Positions 21,718 through 34,115 of a stretch of 64,000 nt of DNA are shown in pieces (within the stretch, counting starts at the first letter, position 1; each line of letters starts with the position of its first letter). The notes under the pieces were generated by a model, which had not been told where the DNA came from, did no database searches, and was given only the letters and a program-made list of their open reading frames with translations. The position numbers were made by a program, and so were the translations under genes. Where the stretch lies: contig CAMRHE010000018.1 of the NCBI GenBank assembly GCA_947044405.1, forward strand, positions 5,899,501 through 5,963,500, in the 5' to 3' direction. The DNA is from Leptodactylus fallax (taxonomy: Eukaryota; Chordata; Amphibia; Anura; Leptodactylidae).

Positions 21718-22852
21718 GTTTTGCCATGTATTTCCACTGCTGGTTTGCCATTAGGGGCATTTTCTTTTCTGGCTCAGCCACTTTAGCTATGGCTACTTTG
21801 TCAGGAAATTTGCAGATTCGCCAATGAGCCTTTTATACGTAGTCTTGTATCGGGGTCTTAAGGCCTGTCATGAAAGTATGTTTTAACAATCTGAAGTCTT
21901 TTTGGTCACCTGTTTCATAGCCATAATGCCAAAGCTGTTCTAAAACAGTGGCATAGTCTGCTACAGTCTTTTTAGAATCCTGAGTCATAAAAGTGTTTGT
22001 CTGAATATCCTGCTGTTCTTTCACCCAAGGAGTGATGGCTAAGATAAACTCTTCACCAGACTGTGAAGTGGCTTTATCATTTGGAACATTGCCAGATGCC
22101 ATTGCAAGCATTTGGATTTTAAATACTTACCCTCCCTACATTTCTAAAAGACTGTCCAGACCTGTCCAAGTGGCTCTATATGCATTCTGGATGCTTCCTA
22201 ATTTACGAAGGAAAGCACTGGGTAAAGTACAAGTGTCTGGTAAAGTGCCACACATGGCAAGTCATTCACTAGGGGTCCAAGGTCGATATACCTCATATTG
22301 ATGTGTATGGATGTAATGTCCCCCTTGTCCAGTCCTCTGAATATGGGTTTTAGGAATCAGAGGATTAATGGCAACTGGGTTTGGTCAGTGCCAGTTTGGA
22401 TTCTGTTGCCCACAGAATGTCCAGCCCCCAGGCCCATTGTATGTCTGCTAAGGGATGTCTGCTAAGGGTGTCATGATTTAGGGGGAGTATGTCAATTGGG
22501 GTTTGGTTTGCCTTATTAGACATTTCAATCTCCTAAAGTGTCTTTAGACTTTAGACTTTTGGACAGTCTGCGTCATTCCTTGGGCTACTTCATACCACAT
22601 AATAGCTTGGTTATATTTGTCATGGTCTTTCAGACAACCTTTAAAATCAGGCACAAACACATTCCACAAATTCTCATCAAGTGTCCCCTTAACATCAACC
22701 TTCATCTTTTTAAACAGCTTATCTGCTCCCACTACTGCATCTTTCCCTTTAACATCTTCCACTATATCAATAGTCAACACCCACGTGGTGTCATTTTTAG
22801 GGGTTTTACTGTGTGAGGATCCCATCCTTTGGGTGGCCCTGGGTAAGTCCAA
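21718..22852 (-). pseudogene. gag: ERV-A gag
   Basis: The minus strand gives a matrix domain (frame 22852-22544, with MGSSHSK at residue 10 as the likely myristoylated start, about 22825), then a capsid-like stretch: VYRPWTPSE near 22280, and the frame 22111-21833 with TQDSKKTVADYATVLEQLW and FMTGLKTPIQDYV, which resembles the capsid C-terminal domain around the major homology region. Stops and shifts separate the parts. It is cut at 21717 by the LINE tail. The missing nucleocapsid and protease start would lie between here and 9220. Confidence 0.7.
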
Positions 22853-23181
22853 GCACGCTCACTTTGCAAACAAACACACACTAAAGCCTTCGGACAGAAA
22901 ACATTCTTCCTGTGACACAGTCTTTCCTGTTGAGATGTCCGTTTTGATTCTCCACAAACTAATGTCACAGGAGAGTCTAATACTCTTCTGGCAATAGGAT
23001 CATGTGCCCCAAAATGAATGATGTCATGACGGGAGTTAGATGCAATGACATGATACACACAAGTATAAGGTCAAAACCACATGTCCAAAATGCCCTAACT
23101 TTATACAAATAAAATATTTATTCCATAGCAAGAAAAAAAATCTAAATGGCTGAACAGATGTTTTTCTCCATTTTGCCTCCC
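22853..23181 (-). other. ERV-A leader
   Basis: This lies between the ERV-A LTR and gag on the minus strand. I found no certain primer-binding site directly after the LTR end: the bases following TTCACA are GGGAGGCAAAATGG. No reading frame of note. Confidence 0.5.
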
Positions 23182-24366
23182 TGTGAAGGATCTCGTCCTA
23201 CCGGAACCCGCTGAGATTGCTTCAGTTACCTCACACCCACCACCAGTGAGTGTTTTGGGTCGATAGGATAATACGAACGACGAGCCTTCTAAATTTTATA
23301 TATTTATTAACCCCTAAACGGGTCGGCACTAGACACTTAACACATACAGAGAATACATGTAGCAATTAGCAAACAAATACAAGTGGAAAGCAACATGACA
23401 CGGTGCACAAAATAAAAATGGGAGATAACAGAAAGAAAAGAACATACAACCAACATCAGTTAGTGATTGGGTCTCTGGCTCCAGATGATGAGGATGAGGA
23501 GCTTAGGGCACGTACTTCAAAAGTCCAAAAACATGCAGTCGCATGCTATTCCAGGGTCACCCCTTGAAAAGTCTCCTTTGGGTGGATTTCAGCAGAACAA
23601 CAGACAAAAGACAATTTCCAGAACAAATAGATAGTCCATTTCTCTGAGCCCATGTGGTAGGTGTCAGTGTTTGTTCTTAAGCAAAGCATGTGTTTTCAGG
23701 TTAACAAAATGGTCTCATGCCTCACTGCTTAGGCCGCATGGAGAGCACATGGTGGGAGTCTCCAACTTGACCTCCCCCACACGTCTCTTCCAGGAACAGC
23801 ACATCACAAAGGACAGAAGACAAAAGAGACCATCTCAACCTGGACTGAGAACTTTTACCTCCCCTGGTCTCCTCCCTAAGTGAGGTCACCAGGGGGAGGA
23901 GCTCCGTCCCCCCTCTCTACATCTCTTAGAATCATATTTCCTTTTATAATTCCTCGTTCGATGACTGTAGAGTCGGGCTGGCGGTATGATAGTGTTCGAG
24001 GCGAGATCCCCAACACGTAGACTCCCAGGCTGACACCCCAATTCCCTTTGGGTAAGGAGATCAGTGCCTGGACCTTTTCCGGCTTTGAACTGGGACATGT
24101 GTGTATTCTGAGTGTGCGCCTTGACCTGACACATCTGGGGAATTTATGGGGGCGACTGTAAGATGTCCCCCAGGCCAGATATTGTCATAAAACTATACTC
24201 CTTTGAAGTAGACCTGGCTCCGGATGGTCTGCAGACGATATGCAGAGCATTCCCCCAGAACATCCTTTCTGCAGGACCCCCTCACCGGATTAATGAGGGT
24301 TGCAGTCTTATGCCAATAAAGGCCTGTGTCAGTGACTCTCTGGAGATCAAAGGGTTGTTGGTCACA
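23182..24366 (-). repeat. ERV-A 5' LTR
   Basis: On the minus strand it begins TGTGACCAAC and ends CCTTCACA (1185 bases). A polyadenylation signal AATAAA lies at 23303-23308 (minus strand). It shares its start, middle and end blocks with the solo-like LTR at 1672-2643. It stands directly upstream of the ERV-A gag in the expected orientation. A second LTR to pair with it was not found at the left end of ERV-A. Confidence 0.75.
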
Positions 24367-25330
24367 GATCCCACGAACCACATCCCCCAAGCCTACAACC
24401 AAATTGCTGATAACAGACAGGTACCATATTATATGAGCGAATAGGATTACAATAAATCCATATCTGAGTCTCGTATCATCACTCTCCCCAAAAATTTTTT
24501 TACAAAAAGCTATCAAAACATCAGACAATGTCCATGGTATCATTAAAAACTACAACTTGTCCCACAAAAAAGACACTTTAAACTGATGTGTACATGGAAA
24601 TATAAAAAGTTATTGGTGTCAGACTATGGTGACGCACAGAAATATTTCTAAATTTTGGATTTTTGTAAAGGTATTAAAATACAACAAAAACTATATAAAT
24701 TAGTATAGCTTGTTAAATACTATTGTAGTATTATTGCGACGATACCGACCAATGGTATACAGGTAACGTGATTTTGGCTGCACAGTGAATTCCATAAAAA
24801 CAAAGCTCATAAGAAAATAGAGCAATTTTTTTTTTCTAATTCCATGCCATTCTGAATTTTTTCCAGCTTCCCAGTACATCATATATTAGTATATATTAAT
24901 AGTATAGTATATTATAATATAATATGGTATATTAGGAATAGTAAATGGTACCATTATTAAATACAATTTGTCCATACAGAAAAGCTTTCATACAAAAAAA
25001 TAAAAAAGTTATGGCTTTTGGAAGATGGGGAGTAAAAAGAGAAAAATGGCTGCAGCAGAAAGGGGTTAAATTAACATCTGGCTGCAGTTTATTCAATAAA
25101 AAACAAACTAAAAAGGCAGTGAAAAATGGTACACAAAATTTGACTAAATTCTAAGGCCAATTAGCTTCAGTGTATCACTGAGTTTGGAAGTACCACAATA
25201 CAATAGCAGCAGAGAACAAGGGGAAGTAGGAATGCAGTATACAGTAGAATAGAGCTGTGGCTATAAGTGTCATCTTTCACTTCAGCTGCATGGAGGCAAG
25301 GGGGAGTGGTGCACACCATCTTACTAAATA
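24367..25330. other. No gene; copy of the AT-rich interspersed repeat at 24845-25075
   Basis: Blocks ccattctgaattttttccag, cttcccagtacat and aaaaataaaaaagttatggc match 4176-4350. A short run of tatatta-type simple repeat lies at 24884-24935. Nothing coding is seen. Confidence 0.6.
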
Positions 25331-25474
25331 GGGCAGCATGGTGGCTTAGTGGTTAGCACTGCAACCTTGAAGCACTAGCGTCTTGGGTTCAAATCCTGCC
25401 AAAGATATTTGTGGAAGAGTGAAGAAATCAGGTGATACCTTTTAGAGGCTAACTGAGTATATTTATAAGTAAGC

Positions 25475-25502
25475 TTTCAGGAGTACTAGCTCCCTTCATC
25501 AG
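25475..25502 (-). ncRNA. Hammerhead ribozyme-like core, left arm of PLE-3
   Basis: On the minus strand: CTGATGA (25496-25502), a stem II with GGAG/CTCC pairing around ctagta, then GAAA (25475-25478). This is the hammerhead core layout. The stem III region (GCTTAC...) is poorly paired. Confidence 0.55.
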
Positions 25503-25750
25503 ACATGGTGTGATACAATAACTGAAAATTCACAGATTTTTATACATATGGTCTTCAAAGCATTTTAGAGTCCTTAAAAAAAAAGCCAAAACAAAATGCA
25601 ATCTAAGTAGAGAAGTTATTTACAACAGGTCAAAAAACAATCTGGAAAGTTGTGGTGCGTGACAGAGGGATCTGTTATCTGTTTGCTATCAGGAGGTGAT
25701 TTGTGACCCTCACAGGTCATACATAGTGTGACATGAAGCTGGCATGAATA

Positions 25751-26347
25751 TTAAGTCCAAATTGCAGAGTTTGAAATTTTTCCATAAACTTGTATTCTGA
25801 TTCTTTCCTTTTTTTCCTGCGTCTTAAAATGTCCCATTAAAACCACAACCCGCAAATCTTCAATAGAGTGGTTTTCTCCGGAGAAATGTGCGGCCACTGG
25901 GAGATCGGTTCTGTTGTTATTAATGCTGGATCTATGTGAGTTCATTCGTTGACTGAGTCTCTGCCCTGTTTCCCCCACATAGAGGCCTGTGGTGGGACAT
26001 TGCACACACATTATGAGGTACACCACATTGGAAGACCTGCAGGAGAATGTCCCCCTAATTCTGTGCACCTGTTGTGACTGTGGGATGGGTACACTGTCAG
26101 CGGTGTGGATGTGCTTGCAGGTCATGCACCTTTTGTGTAGGCAAGGTGAGGTGCCATTTTCAGTTGGGGCCTTCAGGGCACTCCGGACGATAATACGCCT
26201 CAGGTTTGGTGGTTGTCGAAAGGAAAGGAGAGGGGGGACTGGAAATATGTCCTTGAGTCTGTTGTCCCTATGTAGCACAGGTTGGAGCTCCTTGGCAATC
26301 CTTCGTAGGATCTCCAGCTGTGGGTTGTAGGTGACAACTAGGGGCAC
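25751..26347 (-). pseudogene. PLE-3 C-terminal region with GIY-YIG endonuclease
   Basis: A 198-codon minus-strand frame. It contains the end of an RT thumb (RRIVRSALKAP-like basic stretch), a Cys/His-rich piece (CLHKRCMTCKHI, about residues 69-80), and the GIY-YIG nuclease: NVVYLIMCVQCPTTGLYVGE (about 108-127) with TGQRLSQRMNSHR. The RT catalytic domain is absent: the element is truncated at its 5' end, and the inverted arm starts where the frame opens. Its sequence is clearly different from PLE-1 and PLE-2, so it belongs to another PLE lineage. Confidence 0.88.
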
Positions 26348-26435
26348 CTAGGGCTTTTTTTTAAGGACTCTAAAATGCTTTGAAGACCATGTGTATAAAA
26401 ATCTGTGAATTTTCAGTTATTGTATCACACCATGT

Positions 26436-26463
26436 CTGATGAAGGGAGCTAGTACTCCTGAAA
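26436..26463 (+). ncRNA. Hammerhead ribozyme-like core, right arm of PLE-3
   Basis: CTGATGA (26436-26442), stem II agggagctagtactcct, and GAAA (26460-26463). It is the inverted duplicate of 25475-25502 and has the same stem II. Two cores facing outward flank the reading frame. Confidence 0.55.
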
Positions 26464-26735
26464 GCTTACTTATAAATATACTCAGTTAGCCTCTAAAAGG
26501 TATCGCCTGATTTCTTCACTCTTCCACTACTCTCAATGGCTAACACGGTACAACATTATACTACTATAAAGATATTTGTGAGTAGTTTGTGCGTTTGCAT
26601 CTGTGTCCTCCTACACTCTAAAGATATACTGATAGGGAATGTAGATTGTGAGCCCTACATGGGACGGGGATTGACCAGGTCTGTAAAGTACTGCAGAATA
26701 TAATGGTGCTATACAAGGAAACTAAATTAAAAACT

Positions 26736-28919
26736 TCAATAATTTCCCTTTATCTGTTTTGGAGGAGAGATAATTATTGAGTCCAGTAGGTGGTAGCATC
26801 ACACAATGATACTGCTCCTTCTGGTTTCCGAACACCAGTGGGCAACAGCAATCCCAGCTGCTGACAGAAAAAGGGCGAGAGGAGGAGGGAAGAGTTCATT
26901 ATTCCCTCACCCCTTACCCTTACTGCAATTACTGTAGAAGATATTGCTGCTATTCAGTGCCCATGAACAGTGGCGATATGAGTCACTGATAGCAGGAGCT
27001 CCAGAAGCTGCTGCTTGTGTTCCATTCAGGCAGCAGCTTGAATTGAAATATTTTTATTTGCTCCTGTACTGTTCCACTGATTCCCACCAAGTCCACTTAC
27101 TGTCTTCCCTTGTGCTGCTCCTTTCAGAGTCCACGCCACCCACTGTCTCCCCAACCCCTTACTGTTCTTTCTGTGCCCTCACCCTGGAGATATAAACATT
27201 TCTTACCCCCCTTTCATTTTCCACAGTGCTGCCATACTATCTCCTACCCCTTTTTGCCAAGTAATGTTACTTCCCTGCACTGTTTCAGTCACCCCTACCT
27301 TTTCCCAGTCATCTTTCCTCTACTTCCTTCCTTCCCCTGCCACTTTTGTCCCCTTATGGCCACAGAATCTTGTTGTGTCTCCTCGATGCCCCCTTCCCCC
27401 ACAGAGTGCTTATATGGTGCTATTGGGTGTAATATGGGCATTGCATGGTAGTATTTGTAGTTGTTTACTGGCGGGGCCACATGGTGCATGTCAGAGAAAT
27501 AGCCCAAAAAAATATTTGCCATCAGATGGCGCCGTTTTGAATGGGAAAATTAAACAGTTCTGAATCTTGGAATGTTGCAATAAATGAAAAAAAATAGCTG
27601 CATCAAAAAAGGTCTAAAAAGGAACAAAGGGTGCGTGAGTGAACCGTAAGGAAGGGATAGTGGTAAAACTTTTTATGTGGAGGGGGACAATGGTCACTGT
27701 TGTATGGGGTCCCATGATTTCTATGTACGCTTGCAAAGTTTACACTATACTTGACTAGTATCCTTGTTATTCAGCTCTTCTTCCTGGCCATTGCTGCAGA
27801 GTGGAGTGGGTAGACAGATGCTAGTGAGTGACAACACCGGCCTCTCCCTATCCACTACATGGTAATGGACTCACTTCGAGGATCACAGGGGTACTAAAGC
27901 CAATGGCGGGAGAAGGATTCTGAAGTTACTACAACATCTGTTGCCATTACAACCACTGTGATTGCATTTACAGTAATTAATTCAAATTATAGTGTTAAAA
28001 AAAAGTCAGGACTTATTATATCTGTTCAGCCCTTGCATTAAATGTAAAGTGATACTCCATGTGGAGTGTGCCTTTAAACACTAAATTTTAGATTGGCTAA
28101 ATGCACAGTCTGCAGTAAATATATAGAGAGTTTAATCATAACAAGATGCCGACTCCAGCGGTTACAAAAGGCTATCTGTATCAGAAGAGATTGAAATAAT
28201 ATTGGGCCAGTTTCATAGGCAAGACTTTATAGTAAACAAGATCAAGTTTGTATCTGAAGTCTTTTTATTGCTAGGTATAAATCCCACAGACATTTCTTGA
28301 TGATGCTGGTTATTGCACATATTGGTTTTTCCTGATTTATCAGTGCAGACTTAGCTTATTTATAGCATGGTAAAGAGTAAGGCTATGATTCTTTGAAACT
28401 AGCTTGTCCTAGAGTGCTGTAGTGTCTGAGTGAATGTCACACATGCTTCCTAGAGACACCTACAAGGGGTTAATAATCCTCTCCACAGAGCAAGATACAA
28501 GTATCACAATGAAAGTTCCTTATTAAAGTTTCCTGTCTGCAGAGCTCACTAGATTTATGATCAAAGAAAGTTATCTAATTCCAGTCCATCTGATGTGGTT
28601 CTGGCCACCCTACTAGATGAAAGCTTAAAAAAAAAAGCATTACATACCTGTACACAATCCATTTAGCCAATATATTGAAACACGATGTATCTCAAATTTT
28701 AAACAATAGATTTCCTATAGTATGGATGCACCAGTGGATGCATGCAGCAGCAAATTGTTCTTTTAAAAAACATGAAGTAAAAAAAAATTAAAATGTCCAA
28801 AAATCTATATGAACGATTTTACAGAGGGTACCCCAGTGAAAATACCAACAAATGTTTCTCAATATTTATATGAAAAGTATTCCCCAGCAAAGGGATTTTT
28901 AACTAAATATCCAAAAACT
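26736..28919. other. No gene recognised
   Basis: About 2.2 kb. The open frames of about 100 codons at 27110-27563 lie in pyrimidine-rich DNA and show no known domain. 27960-28919 is AT-rich with no recognisable repeat ends. Nothing supports a gene here. Confidence 0.6.
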
Positions 28920-28927
28920 GTTTAGAT

Positions 28928-29624
28928 CAGTGATGGTAAACCTTTTAGAGTGCAACCCAAAGCCCACTAAATTATCCTAAAGTGCCAACACGGAAATTTA
29001 ACCTTAAGTTAACCTGCCTTCCCTACATCCCCCATTCCCCCTCTTGCTCACACACAGCCTGCACCCCCATTCCCCCCTCTTGCTCACACACAGCCTGTAC
29101 CCCCATTCCCTCCTCTTGCTCACATGCAGTCTGCTCCCCCATTCCCTGTCTTGCTCACACGCAGCCTGCACCCCCATTACCCCCTCTTGCTCACAAGCAG
29201 CCTGCACCCCCATTCCTCCCTCTTGCTCACACATGCTGTCTCTTCTCTCCTCCTTATCTTCCATCAGTCTCTGTTCCCAGCAACTTCCTCTTTCTGTGTA
29301 ATGCCACACAGTTCTGTAGTATCCAGAATAGATCCACCCACGCAAGAGTCTGATCACATGGTCATGACATCATCAAAGGTCCTTTAGCCCACTAGGATTT
29401 AGCATCTACCGTGTAAGCAGTGGTCCTACGAGCCGTAGCCTACACTGACAGTTTTCAGCTGTTTGTGCAGTTGCACTTACAGTTGAAAGAAGCGATCTCT
29501 CACTAACGGGGAATGCTGTACCGGATTCCCCGGTTAGTGAGCGATCATGGCGATGGCGTGCGTGCCAACTGAGAGGGCTCTGTATGCCCTCTCTGGCATG
29601 GGTGCCATAGGTTCGCCATCACGG
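28928..29624. mobile_element. hAT-type MITE with internal minisatellite
   Basis: The left end is CAGTGATGGTAAACC, the right end GGTTCGCCATCACGG. They are inverted repeats of the widespread vertebrate CAGTGATGGCGAACC type. Both sides carry the perfect 8-bp duplication gtttagat (28920-28927, 29625-29632), as expected for hAT. It contains a 34-36 base tandem array at 29040-29240 and an inner foldback near 29495-29545. It is non-coding. Confidence 0.92.
29040..29240 (+). repeat. 34-36 bp minisatellite in hAT MITE
   Basis: About six copies of cttgctcacacacagcctgc followed by acccccattccccct. Open frames across it on both strands (Cys-Ser-Pro or Glu-Gly-rich) come from the repeat and are not proteins. 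Confidence 0.88.
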
Positions 29625-29824
29625 GTTTAGATTTTGAACAAAATGTCACTACAATGTGGCTATTACAGTAAATTAATACTGCGTTCCATAATTTAGAAAT
29701 ATCACAATATTCTACTTAATGAATGCCACAACAAAATGGTCGGTTAATACCTCTGCGTATACATATAAATACTCCCCATATATCAGTTAATACCAACATA
29801 TATGTATACAAGCTGAAAGGCATA

Positions 29825-30190
29825 CACTATGGACAAAAGTATTGGAACACATTATATACATTATAGAATATAAATTACACCTACAGGAGGTTTTATCACA
29901 TCCTATTCTAAATTCACAGGCAGTAATATGGAGTTAAAACAGCTACCACAATGCTTTCTACAAGATTTTGAAGTGCCTGTGAGAATGGTTGTTCATTTAT
30001 ACAGAAGAGCATTTGTGAGGTCAGGCACTGATATTACACAATAGAGCTTGGCTCTCTATCTCCATTCTTGTTCATCACAAAGATGTGTTATGGGGTTGAG
30101 GTCAGGGTTCTGTGCAGGCCAGTCAAGTTCTTCCACATCAAACTCATCCATTATTGGACCTTAATTTGTGCACTTAGGTATTTGTGGCAC
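29825..30190 (-). pseudogene. Fragment of a Tc1-like element
   Basis: After TA (29823-29824) the sequence CACTATGGACAAAAGTATTG is a Tc1-type terminus. Further in, the minus strand reads ELDWPAQNPDLNPI near 30130, the segment holding the third catalytic residue of Tc1 transposases; the glutamate position reads threonine (NPITHL). The rest of the transposase and the second terminus are missing, so this is a short 3' remnant. Confidence 0.75.
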
Positions 30191-30516
30191 AGTTAGGCTA
30201 GACTCATATGACTATGTTTCACCCTTGGATTCTTCTCAAACATCTGATCGGTTGAGGTCCTGGGTGTCAAACCCCTGTCGATGAATTATTGATGAAAACC
30301 CTTCAAGTCCCCCATAGTGAGTTAGAAAATTACAGTAAGAAGAACACTTTTCAGTGATACTGGTCCCACTCCACTTCCCCCAGCAGTCAACTTAATACAA
30401 TTTTAAGTTCACCATTGTCCCCCCAATTCGAGATAAGTTATCTATAATTTTCTAACTCTGTTGGGGAGAGGGAGACCAGTGCCACTGTAAATTTTTGCTG
30501 GGGGATGACCATGGAC
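30191..30516. other. No gene recognised
   Basis: About 330 bases of non-coding sequence; the words gatcggttgaggtcctgggtgtc and tagaaaatta look like pieces of interspersed repeats, without ends. Confidence 0.45.
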
Positions 30517-30520
30517 TTAA

Positions 30521-30836
30521 AGGGGTTGTGCCATTACAGACCCTATCTGCATATTAGATCGCTGGAGACGAGGAGAACAGGGGCCCAAAAATCCCCCTTG
30601 GGTACTCTATGTGAATGAAGCACCACTGTGCTTATGTGACCAGTGCTTCATTCGCTGCTATAGGGCTGCCGGGATTGTAATCTCCACCAGCCCCATTAAA
30701 GTGAATGGAGCACCAGTCGTGTACATGCATTGATGCTTCATTCAAATGTAGAACTCGAGGGCTTTCGTGCCCCTGTTTTCCTGATCACTGGGGTCCCAGC
30801 GGTTGGGCGATAAGTGTTTATAATGGCACTAACCCT
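30521..30836. mobile_element. TTAA-flanked MITE, 316 bp
   Basis: The ends AGGGGTTGTGCCATTA and TAATGGCACTAACCCT are inverted repeats flanked by TTAA (30517-30520 and 30837-30840), the target duplication of piggyBac-type elements. The inside is non-coding. Confidence 0.75.
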
Positions 30837-30840
30837 TTAA

Positions 30841-33474
30841 GAATTATAGTAAGTTGACTGCCTGAGGGGAACGGCAGTGCCAGAGTCATTGCTAGTGAAG
30901 AGTGTTTTACTTAATTAGATAAAGATATAACATACTTAAATTGAGATTTTAGCATTTTTTGGTTGTTTTTATTTTTATGCCATTCACCACACAGGTTAAA
31001 TAGTGTAATAATATTATTGATCAGGTTGTTACGGGCATGGCGACAGGGGCGGAGGTACCCACCAAGCAACCCAAACCATTGCATTGGGCCTTATAGATCA
31101 GGGAAGCTCCTCAAAAGGGTTAATAAACTGTGTGGGGACAATAGGGAAGAGGTATACTATGTATGGGAACAATAAGAGAGCAGTATACTATGTGGGGGGA
31201 TATTAGGGGGGCCCCACACATAAACTTGCTAGGGTCCCAAAAAATAACAAATATTCACCTATGTGGCAATACCAAATACGTATAGGTTTTTTCTTAATTT
31301 AATTTTGAGAATATGAAAATTTCCAGTTCACCCCGTAGGGTTCTCAGTCACATTTAAAATACACTAAAATACCTATGGAATAAAATATATAATACATATG
31401 GAATTGTAACAAGCACTCTATGAGGACATGCCTCTGGCCTTTGGTTAAGATGACAGCAATGGGAGACATTGTAACCCATCAACACCTCAAGATTGTGATG
31501 TGTGAGGGCGATAATGCCGTCAGATTGGCTGACATACCACTAAGAAGCTGGGGTCACTAATGACCACAGGATCTTAGGGGTCAAACAGCTGCGATCGGTG
31601 TTATCACCATCCAACTTAATACAGCAGGATCCTGGCTTATTCTGAGCCTACACGATCTCTATCATGTACCTGTATGGGGGAATAATTAGCCATATTTACC
31701 TACATACATATTTGTGCTAATGAGGAAGGGGTTAATGAAAGAAACCCAATGTGAAGAAGCACAAGACCAACATGGAAAAATAAACACTATTTTCTAATAC
31801 TATTAGATAGTATTTACTAATACTATCTAAAATCTAGACAGTACAAACTTAGACTAGACATTCTTAAACTACACCAGATTTATCAAAGTGTCTGATGCTG
31901 TTTGATGAATCTGGCATATTCTTAGACTGTCTAGTCTAAGTTTACACCTCCTATTTTTGGTGCAAATAATGCCAGAATTCTGGCACATTTTGCTTAATAA
32001 ATTTCACCCTTGGTGTCTCTCTTTAGATGATCTGAAAGTCATATAAATGCATGCAAACTAAAGCCAATGTGCCCATGAATGGTGCTTTTTTTGTGCTGTT
32101 TTAAGGAAAAGAAAATGGATGTCCTATTTATTCACTTTTAAAAATAATTCCTAGAACACTGGGGCAGGTATAATATGGTCAAGCACTAGAATTCTGTTGT
32201 TTTTTGCAATTTTACATGCACACCATAATTATGGTACATTTAACACCAGTACAGCAGATTATTAAGACTATAGTACTATACTCAAGTCTAAATAAATATG
32301 GCAAAATTGACCTTTTAGCTTATATATGCTGTATGCTTTCCTAAATAAAATGCTTCTTACCCAAAAACTCATTTGGCTAATGAGCATATGCTAATCTGGT
32401 GCTAAAATCCTTCATCATAAATAAGTAATCTTGCTATTTGTGATGAGTATGTTATAAATGCTTTGCTTACATATAATTTTGTATTCTTTGATATTGTCTG
32501 ACTATACAAATTCACTGACTTTCTTTTGTCTAGAAGATCTATCAACATTGCCCTGAAGCTGGTAAACCACGTTGCGACCATGGCATTTGAGAAAAAAAAA
32601 TGTACTTTAATTTTCGATCAAAATACAGTTAAAACAATAAATCACCCCCTTTCCTTGAACACATAGAAAAATAAACACACATGTCCAAAAATTCCCATAC
32701 TTTTAAAATACAATATAAATATATTTATCCCACATGGTGAATGCAAAAATGGGAAAACAAATGAGAATGTCAAAATCACCGTTTTTCCAGTGCTTCAACT
32801 CCCCCAAAAAATTTATAAAAAGTTATCAAAAGAAAATACATTCCCCAAAATAGTACCAATAAAAACTGTAATTAGCTTTCAGAAAGACACCAAAAGATTT
32901 TAGGGAAGTTTTATGTTTTGCCAAACATAAATATAAAACAATGTGATATCAGGATGAGTTGTGTGAAATAAAATCATAAAAACAGCCTGGAAATGGCAAT
33001 GTCAGAAACTATTGGCATAGGAGTCTACTTTGCACAGCTGGTCCATTGCTCACAGAGCATTTCATAGAGATTTTATAATTGTAACAAACTCTTATCTGTG
33101 GGAGGTATTAGGTCAGAACAGGTTTTCAGCCTCTGGATTTAAAAACACAAACTTCCTCATTCAATGACAGAAATGAGATATCTTGAAAATGAGGAAGAAA
33201 TGATATGCAAAGTATAACTTAAAGTTGCAGATTTTAAAAAAAGAAAATAATTGTATATACATATACAATTCTATTAATATTTTTTTATAAGCTAGTATCT
33301 GAAATTATTATTGTTAAATTTAGCATTTTATATAAAAATAAACGCAAAAATTGATCTAATCTAAAAAAAACGTATAAGATTATTATATATTTTTGTAATG
33401 TACTTTCTGTTAAAATTATCGCAAAATATAAAAACAAATAGGAATTAAGCAAATTTTTAAAAAAAATCTTAGGC
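30841..33474. other. No gene recognised, AT-rich
   Basis: About 2.6 kb. 31080-31220 has degenerate repeats around tatactatgtgggga that recall the minisatellites elsewhere in the window; 31800-31950 has an imperfect inverted repeat around ctagacagt/actgtctag; 32800-33000 shows weak similarity to the AT-rich repeat at 24845. I see no exon-like or conserved coding signal. Confidence 0.5.
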
Positions 33475-33477
33475 TAA

Positions 33478-34112
33478 GGCAGGGTTCAAACTACCATTGA
33501 TGTCCGTTCTGATAGTGTCCGTTAAAAAAACAAAAAAACAAAATGGACACCTATCTTAACAGACATTAACGGACAGTAACTGATGTTAATGTATCTGTTT
33601 TTTTAACTGATCCAATTAATGGAAACAGACACATTAGCATCAGTTAGCATCAGTTAGTGTCCGTTTTTTAACACTGTCCATTTTTTTAACACTGTCCGTT
33701 TTTTGGGGGTTTTTTTCTGCTTTCTGATCATGCGCAGGAAAAAAAACGGACATAAAATAATGGACAGTAACTGATGGCTATCAGTTACTGTCCGTTATAA
33801 GTCCGTTACCCATAGACTTCAATGTTAAAAAAATAACGGACACTTGCTGTCCGTCAAGAATCCGTTTTTTTCAAATGGACAAAAAGTCCTGCATGTAGGA
33901 TTTTTTGTCCTCGAAAAAATAACGGACTTCTGACGGATTTGGTGTAAACGGACACAAACTGACACTAACGGGCACAATATAAAAACCCATTGAAATGAAT
34001 GGAAATTTTAACGGATTTCTGACGGTTCAGCTAGTGTCCGATGTTAAAATTTTGTAACGGACAATAGCAACAGACACTACTGGCGGTCACCAACGGTAGT
34101 GTGAACGCCCCC
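33478..34112. mobile_element. Harbinger-type MITE, 635 bp
   Basis: The left end GGCAGGGTTCAAACTACC and right end GGTAGTGTGAACGCCCCC are inverted repeats flanked by TAA (33475-33477 and 34113-34115). The interior is made of short gtccgtt/aacggac words on both strands, giving strong secondary structure. It is the same family as 8031-8566. Confidence 0.85.
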
Positions 34113-34115
34113 TAA

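Larger units (their letters stand above)
25414..26567 (-). mobile_element. PLE-3 fragment with outward-facing inverted arms
   Basis: It is flanked by the 13-base direct repeat aaagatatttgtg (25401-25413 and 26568-26580). Inside, an arm of about 170 bases at 25414-25585 has its inverted copy at about 26350-26530. Shared words include ctcagttagcctctaaaagg and gtctgatgaagggagctag. Between them is a minus-strand GIY-YIG reading frame. The left arm reads as the normal 3' terminal repeat behind the gene on the minus strand; the right arm is an inverted extra copy, as seen in many Penelope insertions. Confidence 0.88.
25331..26735 (+). mobile_element. tRNA-derived SINE, split by PLE-3
   Basis: The head (25331-25413) resembles a tRNA: an A-box-like tggcttagtggttagcac and a B-box-like gggttcaaatcctgc, the internal RNA polymerase III promoter of SINEs. 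The body resumes at 26581 and ends with a tail (tagattgtgagccctac, taatggtgctatacaa) shared with the LINE at 40381-40545. The interruption is a PLE fragment flanked by a 13-bp duplication. Without it the SINE is about 240 bases. This is not a functional tRNA gene: the acceptor end and anticodon arm do not fold properly. Confidence 0.8.

Noticed and set aside
25331..25413. A tRNA gene
   Set aside because: A and B boxes are present, but the acceptor and anticodon arms do not form a sound cloverleaf, and the sequence continues as a SINE body with LINE tail.
27110..27563. Frames of 99-113 codons as possible gene
   Set aside because: They are in pyrimidine-rich DNA, overlap each other in different frames, and show no domain or splice-like structure.
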